DNA from: Hyphomicrobiales bacterium | GTDB lineage: Bacteria; Pseudomonadota; Alphaproteobacteria; Rhizobiales; Rhizobiaceae | Assembly (NCBI GenBank): GCA_900471925.1 | Contig: UCGV01000001.1 | Coordinates: forward strand, 533,648 to 597,647 | Direction: 5' to 3' | DNA length: 64,000 nt | Part shown: piece after piece, positions 33,818-42,063 of the stretch | Position numbering within the stretch: position 1 is the first letter of the stretch | Layout: the number at the start of each line of letters is the position of its first letter | The notes under the pieces: model-generated | What the model was told of the DNA's origin: nothing | Databases searched by the model: none | The model's input: only the letters and a program-made list of their open reading frames with translations | Made by a program: the position numbers and the translations under genes

Positions 33818-34675
33818 ATGGCCACCTATTCGGGTTCCCTTTATCGCCGCCGTCAGCTGAGCAGCATGATCGCGCTGACGCTTTGCGGCATCGCGACCGT
33901 GCTTGGCCTGATCTTCCTGGTCTGGATCCTCTGGACGACGCTGATCCACGGCCTGTCTGCGCTGAGCCCCAGTCTGATCACGGAAATGACGCCACCTCCT
34001 GGCGAAGACGGTGGCGGTCTTGCCAACGCCTTCATGGGCAGCTTGCTGATGGTCGTTCTGGCTGTCGTTATTGGTACGCCGATTGGCGTGCTGGCCGGCA
34101 CCTATCTGTCGGAATTCGCCCGCGGAAAGAAACTCGGCGAAGCAATCCGCTTCGTCAACGATATCCTGCTCTCCGCTCCGTCGATCATCATCGGCCTCTT
34201 CGTCTACGAAGTGGTGGTCCGTCCGACGTCGCGCTTCTCCGGCTTTGCCGGCGGAATCGCGCTCGCCTTCATCTTCCTGCCGGTCGTGGTTCGCACGACC
34301 GACGAGATGCTGCGGCTGGTTCCCGATGTCATGCGTGAGGCAGCCCTTTCACTCGGCATTCCGCGCTGGAAGGTCACGCTCAACGTGCTCTATCGCGCTG
34401 CCTCCACGGGCATTTTGACGGGCATTCTCCTTGCGATCGCCCGCATTTCCGGGGAAACGGCGCCGCTTCTCTTCACGGCCCTGAACAATCAGTACTGGAG
34501 CCTGGACATGTCGCAGCCGATGGCGAACATTCCCGTCGTCATCTTCCAGTTTGCTATGAGCCCCTATGAGCAATGGCAGAATCTCGCCTGGGCAGGTGCC
34601 TTCGTGATGACTGCCGTCGTTCTGATCCTGAGCGTCGTATCGCGCTCCTTCGTGAACCGAAAAGGTGGCAAATGA
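33818..34675 (+). CDS. pstA: Phosphate ABC transporter permease PstA
   Basis: 285 residues from ATG 33818, with GAGGGGAG upstream. Six membrane helices; the EAA loop is [23 protein letters not shown], and a [18 protein letters not shown] periplasmic loop is typical. A longer open frame upstream is out of keeping with the family and overlaps pstC. The stop overlaps the pstB start. Confidence 0.96.
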   Translation: MATYSGSLYRRRQLSSMIALTLCGIATVLGLIFLVWILWTTLIHGLSALSPSLITEMTPPPGEDGGGLANAFMGSLLMVVLAVVIGTPIGVLAGTYLSEFARGKKLGEAIRFVNDILLSAPSIIIGLFVYEVVVRPTSRFSGFAGGIALAFIFLPVVVRTTDEMLRLVPDVMREAALSLGIPRWKVTLNVLYRAASTGILTGILLAIARISGETAPLLFTALNNQYWSLDMSQPMANIPVVIFQFAMSPYEQWQNLAWAGAFVMTAVVLILSVVSRSFVNRKGGK

Positions 34676-35484
34676 TGCTTCAGTCCTCAGACACTTTCGA
34701 CACCACCAGCAAGTCAGAAAAGCCAATGGCCAAAGACAAGATTGCTCTCGACAAAGTCAATTTCTATTATGGCGACGCCCACGCGATCAAGGATGTCAGC
34801 CTGAGCTTTCCGGAGCGTCAGGTATCGGCGCTCATCGGTCCGTCCGGTTGCGGCAAGTCCACGCTGCTGCGCATCCTGAACCGTATTTACATGCTCTATC
34901 CGAAGATGCGCGCCACGGGCTCGATCCAGCTCGACGGCAAGAACATCCTCGATCCGAGCTTCTCGATGAACGAGCTGCGTGCCCGTGTCGGCATGGTGTT
35001 CCAGAAGCCGGTGCCGTTCCCGATGTCGATCTATGACAACATCGCCTACGGCATCCGCCATCACGAGCGCCTCAACAAGGCCGACATGGACATCCGTGTC
35101 GAACAGGCGCTGCGTCAAGCCGCCCTTTGGGACGAGGTCAAGGACAAGTTGAAGGGCAGCGGCCTCGGCCTTTCCGGCGGCCAGCAGCAGCGTCTCTGCA
35201 TCGCTCGCGGTGTGGCACTGCGTCCGGAGGTCCTGCTTCTCGACGAGCCGACCTCCGCTCTCGATCCGATCTCGACCGCCAAGGTGGAGGAACTGATCTC
35301 GCAGCTGAAGGGCGACTTCACCATCGTGATCGTCACCCACAACATGCAGCAGGCAAGCCGTATCTCCGACAACACCGCCTTCATGTACCTTGGCGAACTG
35401 ATCGAATACGGCCCGACGGCACAGATCTTCCAGTCGCCCAAGGTCAAGCGCACCGAAGACTACATCACCGGCCGTTACGGCTGA
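34672..35484 (+). CDS. pstB: Phosphate ABC transporter ATPase PstB
   Basis: 270 residues. Walker A is GPSGCGKST, the signature is [14 protein letters not shown], Walker B is [13 protein letters not shown], and the switch His is in VIVTHNMQQ. The [13 protein letters not shown] insert is PstB-specific. ATG 34672 overlaps the pstA stop (ATGA); an internal ATG at 34726 is an alternative. No phoU follows within the window; a terminator comes next. Confidence 0.97.
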   Translation: MMLQSSDTFDTTSKSEKPMAKDKIALDKVNFYYGDAHAIKDVSLSFPERQVSALIGPSGCGKSTLLRILNRIYMLYPKMRATGSIQLDGKNILDPSFSMNELRARVGMVFQKPVPFPMSIYDNIAYGIRHHERLNKADMDIRVEQALRQAALWDEVKDKLKGSGLGLSGGQQQRLCIARGVALRPEVLLLDEPTSALDPISTAKVEELISQLKGDFTIVIVTHNMQQASRISDNTAFMYLGELIEYGPTAQIFQSPKVKRTEDYITGRYG

Positions 35485-35508
35485 TTTGCCTTTCCCCTCG
35501 TAACAAAG

Positions 35509-35541
35509 AACGGCCGGTGTGCGATAAGCATGCCGGCCGTT
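35509..35541 (+). terminator. Terminator after pstB
   Basis: AACGGCCGG (35509-35517) pairs with CCGGCCGTT (35533-35541) across a 15-base loop that can itself pair partly. A T-rich stretch follows only weakly. It closes the pst transcript. Confidence 0.65.
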
Positions 35542-35652
35542 GTCGTTCAGGCCTCGTAACCCGAACCGGTATATGAATATACTCTAATTTGCTGATTGTG
35601 TTCTCGGCGGGAGTGGGGATACTTCCCTCTACTTTCTTCGGGGAGACGAGGC

Positions 35653-36414
35653 ATGTCGGGGAAAGCAAAGCATTGGCCTGAAATTTTCTCATATAAACTT
35701 TGGGCCTGCGGCCTCGCCGCCCTTTCGATCGTTGCAGGAGAGGCAGCCGCTGCCGAACCCGTTGACCTTGCATTGGTCATCGCCTCGGATGTTTCCACAT
35801 CCATGTCTTATGCAGAGCGGCGGATGCAGCAGAAGGGCTTCGTCGAAGCCTTCCGCCATCCGCGCATCATCGAGGCGATGAAAAGCGGGCGGACCGGTCG
35901 GATCGCCGTGACCTATATGGAATGGGGCGGCAGGGGACGCCAAAGGATCGCCATTCCATGGACGATCATCGAAAGTGAGGCGGACGCCTGGTCCTTCTCG
36001 CTTGCACTCGAGACAAGTTTTCCGGCAACGCTGCGCCCCGGCACCGCGATGGGGGACGCACTTCAATTTGCCGTTTCACTCCTTCCAGAGTGCGGCTGCG
36101 AGCCTCAAAGATCGGTCATCAATATTTCTGGAGACGGAACCAGCAATATCGGCCAGGATCTTGCCCTCATCCGCAAAGCCGTGCTTTCACAGGGGATTAC
36201 GATCAACGGATTGCCGATCGCCTCCGGCGAACCCACAGACGATGAGCAGACCATTTCGCCGGAGCAGCTCATCTCCTATTTTTATCGCGACGTAATCGGC
36301 GGCCCCGGCGCCTTTGCCGTGCCGGTGCTCTCTCACGAGACCTACCCTCCGGCGATCTACCGCAAACTATTGCGCGAGATATCAGGCTCCGGCGAGGTTG
36401 CAGAGGTCCGCTAG
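35653..36414 (+). CDS. DUF1194-domain (VWA-like) exported protein
   Basis: 253 residues from ATG 35653 with GGGGAG upstream. After a signal region (LWACGLAALSIVAGEAAAA) comes a von Willebrand A-like domain: LALVIASDVSTSMSYAERRMQ carries the DxSxS metal site, followed by IAVTYMEWGGRGRQRIAIPW and SVINISGDGTSNIG. DUF1194 proteins of rhizobia are periplasmic and uncharacterised; VWA domains usually mediate metal-dependent protein contacts. It appears monocistronic and is convergent with the P450 gene. Confidence 0.85.
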   Translation: MSGKAKHWPEIFSYKLWACGLAALSIVAGEAAAAEPVDLALVIASDVSTSMSYAERRMQQKGFVEAFRHPRIIEAMKSGRTGRIAVTYMEWGGRGRQRIAIPWTIIESEADAWSFSLALETSFPATLRPGTAMGDALQFAVSLLPECGCEPQRSVINISGDGTSNIGQDLALIRKAVLSQGITINGLPIASGEPTDDEQTISPEQLISYFYRDVIGGPGAFAVPVLSHETYPPAIYRKLLREISGSGEVAEVR

Positions 36415-36421
36415 CTCCCAC

Positions 36422-37666
36422 CTACCAGACGAGATCCAGCCGATCGAGGCCGTGAAAATGGTAGACGTCCTTGACGACGGGCGTTTTTGCAAGCTTCAGC
36501 CCCGGCAGCCGCTTGAAGAGGATTGGCAGGACGATGTTGAGCTCCAGCCGCGCCAGTGGGGCGCCGATGCAGAAATGGATGCCGGCGCCGAAGGAGAGGT
36601 TGGGTGCCTCGTTGCGGTCGGGCTTGAAGGTCAGCGGATCGGAAAATTTTGCCGGATCGAGATTGGCGGCGGCAAGGATCATGCTCACCTTGTCACCGCG
36701 CTTGAATGCGATGCCGTCAATCTCTGCGGGCTCAAGCGCCCAGCGCTGGAAGATATGAACCGGTGCGCAGATGCGCAGCGATTCCTCGACCGTCCGCTCC
36801 GTGGTGGCCTCGTCGCGAAAAAGCTCGGCCGGATCGTAGCCGCTGTCGAGAATGATGCGCACCGAATTGCCGATCTGGTGAACCGTCGCCTCATGGCCGG
36901 CGTTCAGCAGCACGACGGTCGTCGAGACAAGCTCATCCTCCGTCAGATACTGTCCCTTGTGCTCCGTATGGATCATATGTGTCAGGAGGTCGTCGCGCGG
37001 CTCGACACGACGCTCGGCAATGACGGTCTTCACGTAATCGGAAAATTCTTGTGCGGCCTGCTCGGCTGCATCCTCGTCCGCACGCGTGCGCCCGAACATG
37101 TACATGCGGACATAGGCATGCGACCATTTCAGGAGCTGCGGCCCCATCTCTTCTGGAATGCCGATCATGCGGGCGATCATCGTCACCGGGATGATGTCGG
37201 CAAAGGCCGAGAGAAGTTCGACTTCGCCCTTGTCAGCGAAATCGTCGATCAGCCTGTTGGCGAGTTCTTCGATTTCAGGTTTCATCTTCTCGACATGGCG
37301 CGAGACGAAAGCCCGGTTGACGAGTGTGCGCAGCCGCGTGTGCTCCGGCGGCTCCAGTTCCAGCAGCGAGTATCGTTCGGCGAGGTCGAAAGCGGCGATA
37401 TGCGGCTCGGGCTCGGGGAGGCCAAGCTCCTCGCGGCTCGCAATATGCAGGATTTGCCGGCCGAAGCGGCGATCGCGCAGTAGCCCGTTCACGTGGTCGT
37501 AATTGGTGACGAACCACTGCTTCTGCTCTTCCCAGTAGAAGGTGGGGCAATGGGAATGGAGCGCGGCATAGACCGCGTTCGGATTGCCGTAAAAAGCCGG
37601 GTCGCTGCCGTCGAGCGACACATGGCGGGTTGCAGGATCGATCTTGAGAACAGGCGGTATCATCAT
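36422..37666 (-). CDS. Cytochrome P450
   Basis: 414 residues, a soluble bacterial P450. The heme loop is FGAGIHFCIGAPLARLE with the ligand Cys366. The ExxR is EESLR and the I-helix reads AGHEAT at 256-261, where the usual first Thr is Ala260, as in some CYP107-type enzymes that use substrate-assisted proton delivery. It needs separate ferredoxin partners, not found nearby. Substrate unknown. The stop is 8 bases from the convergent DUF1194 stop. Confidence 0.95.
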   Translation of the reverse strand: MMIPPVLKIDPATRHVSLDGSDPAFYGNPNAVYAALHSHCPTFYWEEQKQWFVTNYDHVNGLLRDRRFGRQILHIASREELGLPEPEPHIAAFDLAERYSLLELEPPEHTRLRTLVNRAFVSRHVEKMKPEIEELANRLIDDFADKGEVELLSAFADIIPVTMIARMIGIPEEMGPQLLKWSHAYVRMYMFGRTRADEDAAEQAAQEFSDYVKTVIAERRVEPRDDLLTHMIHTEHKGQYLTEDELVSTTVVLLNAGHEATVHQIGNSVRIILDSGYDPAELFRDEATTERTVEESLRICAPVHIFQRWALEPAEIDGIAFKRGDKVSMILAAANLDPAKFSDPLTFKPDRNEAPNLSFGAGIHFCIGAPLARLELNIVLPILFKRLPGLKLAKTPVVKDVYHFHGLDRLDLVW

Positions 37667-37811
37667 GGGCAGAGGCTTAGCGGATTTGCCGGTTCTCGAA
37701 AAGATGGCCCTCTAAGGCAACACCGGCAAATGTGTGCAACGGTTTTGCGTTTGAATTGCCGAAAACAAAGCGCGGGAAAATCTTCGTGGCTCGGAGAAAA
37801 CCGAGGATGTT

Positions 37812-39065
37812 CTAGCCTGCCCGCGAAAGTACGCCCATGCGGCGCAGTGCTTCCACCTGATCGTCGATGGTCGGAACGAGTTCGCCAGCGTGTGAATTCG
37901 GCTCGCCGGGCGCATCTGCGGCGGTTTCCGCTTCACCGAAGACAACCGTGCAGTTGCGGCCGGCCGCCTTTGCAGAATAGAGCGCCCGGTCCGCAGCCGA
38001 CATGAGCCGATCGATATTGGCGTCAATCGCCGAGGAGAGCGCAACACCGACACTGACGGTCGCGGGGATCAGGGCTTCGCCGGTATGGACCGGCAGGCGG
38101 CAGAATTCGGATCGGATCGATTCCGCCAGGGCTTCCGCCTCGGTCTGGTCGCGAACCGCCACGAAGGCTGCGAATTCCTCGCCGCCCATGCGGCCGAAGA
38201 TATTGTTCGGAATATACTGGCGGGCAAGACGCGCGAAGGCGGTCAGCACGGCGTCGCCGGACTGATGGCCGAAGCGATCGTTGACACGTTTGAAATGATC
38301 GAGGTCGAAGAGGAAGACGCCGACCTGATGCTGGCCGTCATGCGCCTTTTCCTGGATCGTGTCGAAATAGCCTAGCAGGCCGCGACGGTTCAGTACGCCG
38401 GTGAGCGCATCCGTAAGCGTCAGCAGGCGGAGGTGGCGTTCCGATCGTTCCATGATGAGCCGGCAGGTCAGTGCAAAGGCGATGGTCAGCAGGAAGGCGC
38501 TCGCCATGGCGGCCACACCGCTGAAATTCGTCGCCTCGAGATCCGAGTGGACGGTCAGCGCCATCATCAGAGCCGCGCCGAAGCAGAGGAAAGCCTGGAT
38601 CACGAAAATCGCCATCAGCTTGATGCGGGTACGCTCGCGCTGGATGTCGCCGGCGGCAGTCGCCATGGCAAGTGCCGTGGCTCCGGTGGCGGAGGCGAGA
38701 TTGTAGAGAATGACGCGGTTGGAATAATCGACGTTGATCCACGGCAGGAAGACGCCGGCAAGCCAGATCGCCGGCGGCAGAAGCGCCCACCACTCGAGCT
38801 TCTTGCGGTCGAGCGCCAGGAAGCCTGCAACCCAGGCGCTCTGGCCGAGCAGGGCAATGGCATTGCCGATCTCGATCGAAAGCAGGTTTGGTATTTCTCC
38901 GCGAGCTGCAACGAGCGCAAAGCCGATGCCGCTGAAGAGGAAGCCCAGTCCCCAGTAGAGGTAGGCGTCGCTTTTCTGATTGTGGCGCCAGGCCACGAAC
39001 AGAACCAGAGCCAGCGTCAGGGCTTCGGAACACCAGATGGACAAACCTGTGGTAACATTGAACAC
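37812..39065 (-). CDS. Membrane-bound diguanylate cyclase (GGDEF)
   Basis: 417 residues with seven to eight N-terminal membrane helices (residues 5-200) and a C-terminal GGDEF domain (about 215-380). The active motif is GRMGGEEFAAF with GGEEF at 294-298; DHFKRVNDRFGHQSGD binds substrate. No RxxD inhibitory site is seen five residues before it. It would make cyclic di-GMP, which in this family often controls attachment polysaccharides. Start GTG 39065, AAGGGG upstream. Confidence 0.93.
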   Translation of the reverse strand: MFNVTTGLSIWCSEALTLALVLFVAWRHNQKSDAYLYWGLGFLFSGIGFALVAARGEIPNLLSIEIGNAIALLGQSAWVAGFLALDRKKLEWWALLPPAIWLAGVFLPWINVDYSNRVILYNLASATGATALAMATAAGDIQRERTRIKLMAIFVIQAFLCFGAALMMALTVHSDLEATNFSGVAAMASAFLLTIAFALTCRLIMERSERHLRLLTLTDALTGVLNRRGLLGYFDTIQEKAHDGQHQVGVFLFDLDHFKRVNDRFGHQSGDAVLTAFARLARQYIPNNIFGRMGGEEFAAFVAVRDQTEAEALAESIRSEFCRLPVHTGEALIPATVSVGVALSSAIDANIDRLMSAADRALYSAKAAGRNCTVVFGEAETAADAPGEPNSHAGELVPTIDDQVEALRRMGVLSRAG

Positions 39066-39447
39066 GGAAGCAACCCCTTGAATATTGGGCGCATCGTTGC
39101 TGAAGAAGCTCGCCGTTTGATTAATAGGGCAAATCCGCGATCGGCTATTTCAGCTATATCTGCCGGTAGGCTTTCCGTCCGGTAAATGTCCGTAAGAACT
39201 GTCGAATGCGGTAAGCTTTCCTTCATCCTGTCACAGAGAAAAATTGTGAGAGGCGCAGCGCGGCCCTCGCCGTTAACAGGCGTTTGGGAGAAACGGGATA
39301 GGGAATTGCCAAAGCCGCCTGCCGAACCTGCTTCTTAACGTTATCCTTATGCGTGTCTTGAAGAGGGGGGCGGGGACACTCTATGTAGGGACAAGGCATT
39401 TTTCTTTGATTCCCGGCGTTCGCCGGAAAGACGTTAAAAGGACGCAC
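39066..39447. other. Intergenic region carrying the GGDEF and clpP promoters
   Basis: About 380 bases between divergent genes. The right half holds a heat-shock-like promoter for clpP. The left part shows nothing I can name beyond AT-rich promoter-like stretches. Confidence 0.5.
39357..39386 (+). promoter_or_regulatory. Candidate RpoH (sigma-32) promoter of clpP
   Basis: CTTGAA (39357-39362) and CTATGT (39381-39386) are 18 bases apart, about 60 bases before the clpP start, with a G-rich spacer. It resembles alphaproteobacterial sigma-32 promoters, in keeping with the gene's role. Confidence 0.45.
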
Positions 39448-40077
39448 ATGAGAAACCCAGTCGATACCGCTATGGCACTCGTGCCGATGGTTGTGGAACA
39501 GACCAATCGCGGTGAACGCTCCTACGACATCTATTCCCGTATGCTCAAGGAACGCATCATCTTCCTGACGGGGCCTGTCGAGGATCATATGGCGACGCTC
39601 GTCTGCGCCCAGCTTCTCTTCCTCGAGGCCGAAAACCCGAAGAAGGAAATCGCGCTCTACATCAATTCGCCGGGTGGTGTCGTCACTGCCGGCATGGCGA
39701 TCTACGACACGATGCAGTTCATCAAGCCGGCCGTTTCGACGCTTTGCATCGGTCAGGCCGCTTCGATGGGCTCGCTGCTTCTGGCCGCTGGTCACAAGGA
39801 CATGCGTTTCGCGACCCCGAATTCCCGCATCATGGTTCACCAGCCCTCCGGCGGCTTCCAGGGGCAGGCATCGGACATCGAGCGTCATGCCCGCGACATC
39901 ATCAAGATGAAGCGCCGCCTGAACGAGGTCTATGTCAAGCACACGGGCCGTACGATTGAAGAAGTTGAAAAGACCCTCGATCGCGACCATTTCATGGATG
40001 CGGACGAGGCCCAGACATGGGGCGTCATCGACAAGGTTCTGACTTCGCGCATCGAAATGGAAGGCGATCAGGCCTAG
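39448..40077 (+). CDS. clpP: ATP-dependent Clp protease proteolytic subunit
   Basis: 209 residues from ATG 39448 with AAAAGGA upstream. The catalytic triad is Ser106 ([14 protein letters not shown]), His131 (MVHQPSGG) and Asp180 (LDRDHFMD). It forms the two-ring proteolytic chamber that works with ClpX, encoded next, and ClpA. The N-terminus is the short rhizobial form ([19 protein letters not shown]). In this group such ClpP paralogues may be several; this is the clpX-linked copy. Confidence 0.97.
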   Translation: MRNPVDTAMALVPMVVEQTNRGERSYDIYSRMLKERIIFLTGPVEDHMATLVCAQLLFLEAENPKKEIALYINSPGGVVTAGMAIYDTMQFIKPAVSTLCIGQAASMGSLLLAAGHKDMRFATPNSRIMVHQPSGGFQGQASDIERHARDIIKMKRRLNEVYVKHTGRTIEEVEKTLDRDHFMDADEAQTWGVIDKVLTSRIEMEGDQA

Positions 40078-40383
40078 TAATTAATAGGGATGGTGTTTTC
40101 GCCGCCACAGTTCTATCCCATTTGTGATTGAACAAGGGGTTTCATCTGGCGGCGGAGACGCTAATAGTAACTATTAATGCTATGTTGAATTTTTATGACA
40201 TAGCATTCGGCATTCGAAGGGGAATTCGTTGCCGCCGGTACCCGGACATGATTGGTTGGGCCCGGTTCGTACCCCCTGAAGCCCTTGTCGGCAGAGAACT
40301 CCGGGTAGGGAGTGCCGTCAGGAAGCTGATTGAGTGGACCGCGATTTCGCATTCGAAATGCGGCGTGCTGGAAGGAAAGTGAT
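40078..40383. other. clpP-clpX intergenic region with three inverted repeats
   Basis: CGCCGCCA/TGGCGGCG arms lie at 40100-40107 and 40147-40154; TAATAGT-A-ACTATTA lies at 40162-40176; AATGCTATG and CATAGCATT lie at 40176-40184 and 40199-40207. No credible gene is present; an 84-codon frame at 40128 lacks a ribosome site and resembles noncoding DNA. The region probably carries the clpX promoter and regulator sites. Confidence 0.6.
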
Positions 40384-41661
40384 ATGAGCAAGGTCAGCGG
40401 CAGCAACGGCGGCGACAGTAAGAACACCCTCTATTGTTCTTTCTGCGGAAAGAGCCAGCACGAAGTTCGGAAGCTTATTGCCGGACCGACCGTGTTCATC
40501 TGCGATGAATGCGTCGAATTGTGCATGGATATCATCCGTGAGGAGAACAAGTCCTCGATGGTCAAGTCCCGTGACGGCGTTCCCACGCCCCAGGACATCA
40601 TCAAGGTTCTCGACGAATATGTCATCGGCCAGCGTCAGGCGAAGAAGATCCTGTCGGTTGCCGTTCACAATCACTACAAGCGTCTCGCGCACGCCTCCAA
40701 GAATGGCGATGTCGAGCTGGCGAAGTCGAACATCATGCTGGTCGGCCCGACCGGCTGCGGCAAGACTTATCTTGCCCAGACGCTCGCCCGCATCATCGAC
40801 GTTCCTTTCACCATGGCCGACGCGACCACGCTGACGGAAGCCGGCTATGTTGGCGAAGACGTCGAAAACATCATCCTGAAGCTCTTGCAGGCTGCGGATT
40901 ACAATGTCGAGCGCGCGCAGCGCGGCATCGTCTACATCGACGAAGTCGACAAGATCTCCCGCAAGTCCGACAACCCGTCCATCACCCGCGACGTATCGGG
41001 CGAGGGCGTACAGCAGGCGCTTCTGAAGATCATGGAAGGTACCGTTGCGTCCGTACCGCCGCAGGGCGGTCGCAAGCATCCGCAGCAGGAATTCCTGCAG
41101 GTGGATACGACGAACATCCTGTTCATCTGCGGCGGCGCCTTTGCTGGCCTCGACAAGATCATCTCCGCCCGTGGCGAGAAGACCTCGATCGGCTTCGGTG
41201 CGACCGTCAAGGCGCCTGATGATCGTCGCGTCGGTGAAGTGCTGCGCGAACTGGAGCCGGAAGATCTGGTCAAGTTCGGCCTCATCCCGGAATTCATCGG
41301 CCGTCTGCCGGTTCTGGCGACGCTGGAAGACCTCGATGAGGATGCGCTGATCCAGATCCTGTCCGAGCCGAAGAACGCGCTGATCAAGCAGTATCAGCGC
41401 CTGTTCGAGATGGAAGATGTGGAACTGACTTTCCACGAGGATGCGCTTCGCGAAATCGCCCGCAAGGCGATCATCCGCAAGACCGGCGCCCGCGGCCTTC
41501 GCTCGATCATGGAAAAGATCCTGCTCGACACGATGTTCGAACTGCCGGCGCTGGAAGGCGTTCGCGAGGTCGTCATCTCCGAGGAAGTCGCCCGTGGCTC
41601 GGCCCGTCCGCTTTACATCTATGCCGACCGCCAGGACGAGAAGGCAAATGCTTCCGCCTGA
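40384..41661 (+). CDS. clpX: ATP-dependent Clp protease ATPase ClpX
   Basis: 425 residues from ATG 40384. The N-terminal zinc domain has Cys18, Cys21, Cys40 and Cys43 (CSFCGK ... FICDECVEL). Walker A is GPTGCGKT (121-128) and Walker B is VYIDEVDKI; sensor and ClpP-loop ([13 protein letters not shown]) regions follow. It unfolds tagged substrates for ClpP. In alphaproteobacteria ClpXP degrades CtrA and other cell-cycle factors, so this is a cell-cycle gene as well as a stress gene. Confidence 0.98.
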   Translation: MSKVSGSNGGDSKNTLYCSFCGKSQHEVRKLIAGPTVFICDECVELCMDIIREENKSSMVKSRDGVPTPQDIIKVLDEYVIGQRQAKKILSVAVHNHYKRLAHASKNGDVELAKSNIMLVGPTGCGKTYLAQTLARIIDVPFTMADATTLTEAGYVGEDVENIILKLLQAADYNVERAQRGIVYIDEVDKISRKSDNPSITRDVSGEGVQQALLKIMEGTVASVPPQGGRKHPQQEFLQVDTTNILFICGGAFAGLDKIISARGEKTSIGFGATVKAPDDRRVGEVLRELEPEDLVKFGLIPEFIGRLPVLATLEDLDEDALIQILSEPKNALIKQYQRLFEMEDVELTFHEDALREIARKAIIRKTGARGLRSIMEKILLDTMFELPALEGVREVVISEEVARGSARPLYIYADRQDEKANASA

Positions 41662-41687
41662 AGCTTGATCTAGCGAACCGTAATTTT

Positions 41688-41712
41688 AGGGGCTTGCCAT
41701 GTGCAGGCCCCT
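41688..41712 (+). terminator. Terminator after clpX
   Basis: AGGGGCTTGC (41688-41697), loop CATGT, GCAGGCCCCT (41703-41712), a 10-bp stem with one G-T pair, followed by TTCTATTT. Confidence 0.8.
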
Positions 41713-41953
41713 TTCTATTTGAGATCGGGTATCGGACACTGATAATAGTTGCGCGGAAGGCAGAAAAGAGCCTGCGCCGATATTGCGCAAACGTCGCCCC
41801 TTGGCAATGATGCCGTGATTCCGTAGCGTGTTGCTGGCGTTGTTATTTTAGGCCGTTCGGAAATGGTAAGCGTCGCTCCAGTCAGGCGCATCATTGTGTT
41901 GGCGTTCCATGTAACAAAGCTGTCACATCCGTGGAACGCGGGCGTTAACGTGG

Positions 41954-41982
41954 CTTGAAAAGCGTAGTCAGAACCTCCACTT
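41954..41982 (+). promoter_or_regulatory. Candidate RpoH promoter of lon
   Basis: CTTGAA (41954-41959), 14 bases, then CCTCCACTT (41974-41982), resembling a sigma-32 -35 and -10. Lon is heat-inducible in related bacteria. Confidence 0.45.
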
Positions 41983-41995
41983 GTAACAACAAGTG
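41978..41995. repeat. Inverted repeat at the start of the lon leader
   Basis: CACTTGT-AACA-ACAAGTG, perfect 7-bp arms, overlapping the predicted -10 and just before the transcript start. It may be an operator or a 5' hairpin. Confidence 0.55.
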
Positions 41996-42063
41996 AGAGT
42001 GCCGGTCGGATCCCAAGCGGCCGCACCAAAGAGCCCGGTAACGGGACATGGAAAGGAATAAAA

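Larger units (their letters stand above)
41713..42063. other. clpX-lon intergenic region
   Basis: About 350 bases before lon. A minus-strand open frame ends here but has no good start. The right end holds a heat-shock-like promoter and an 18-base inverted repeat in the lon leader. Nothing else is recognised. Confidence 0.5.

Noticed and set aside
40128..40382. An 84-codon plus-strand frame between clpP and clpX.
   Set aside because: No ribosome site, and it spans the inverted repeats of the gap.
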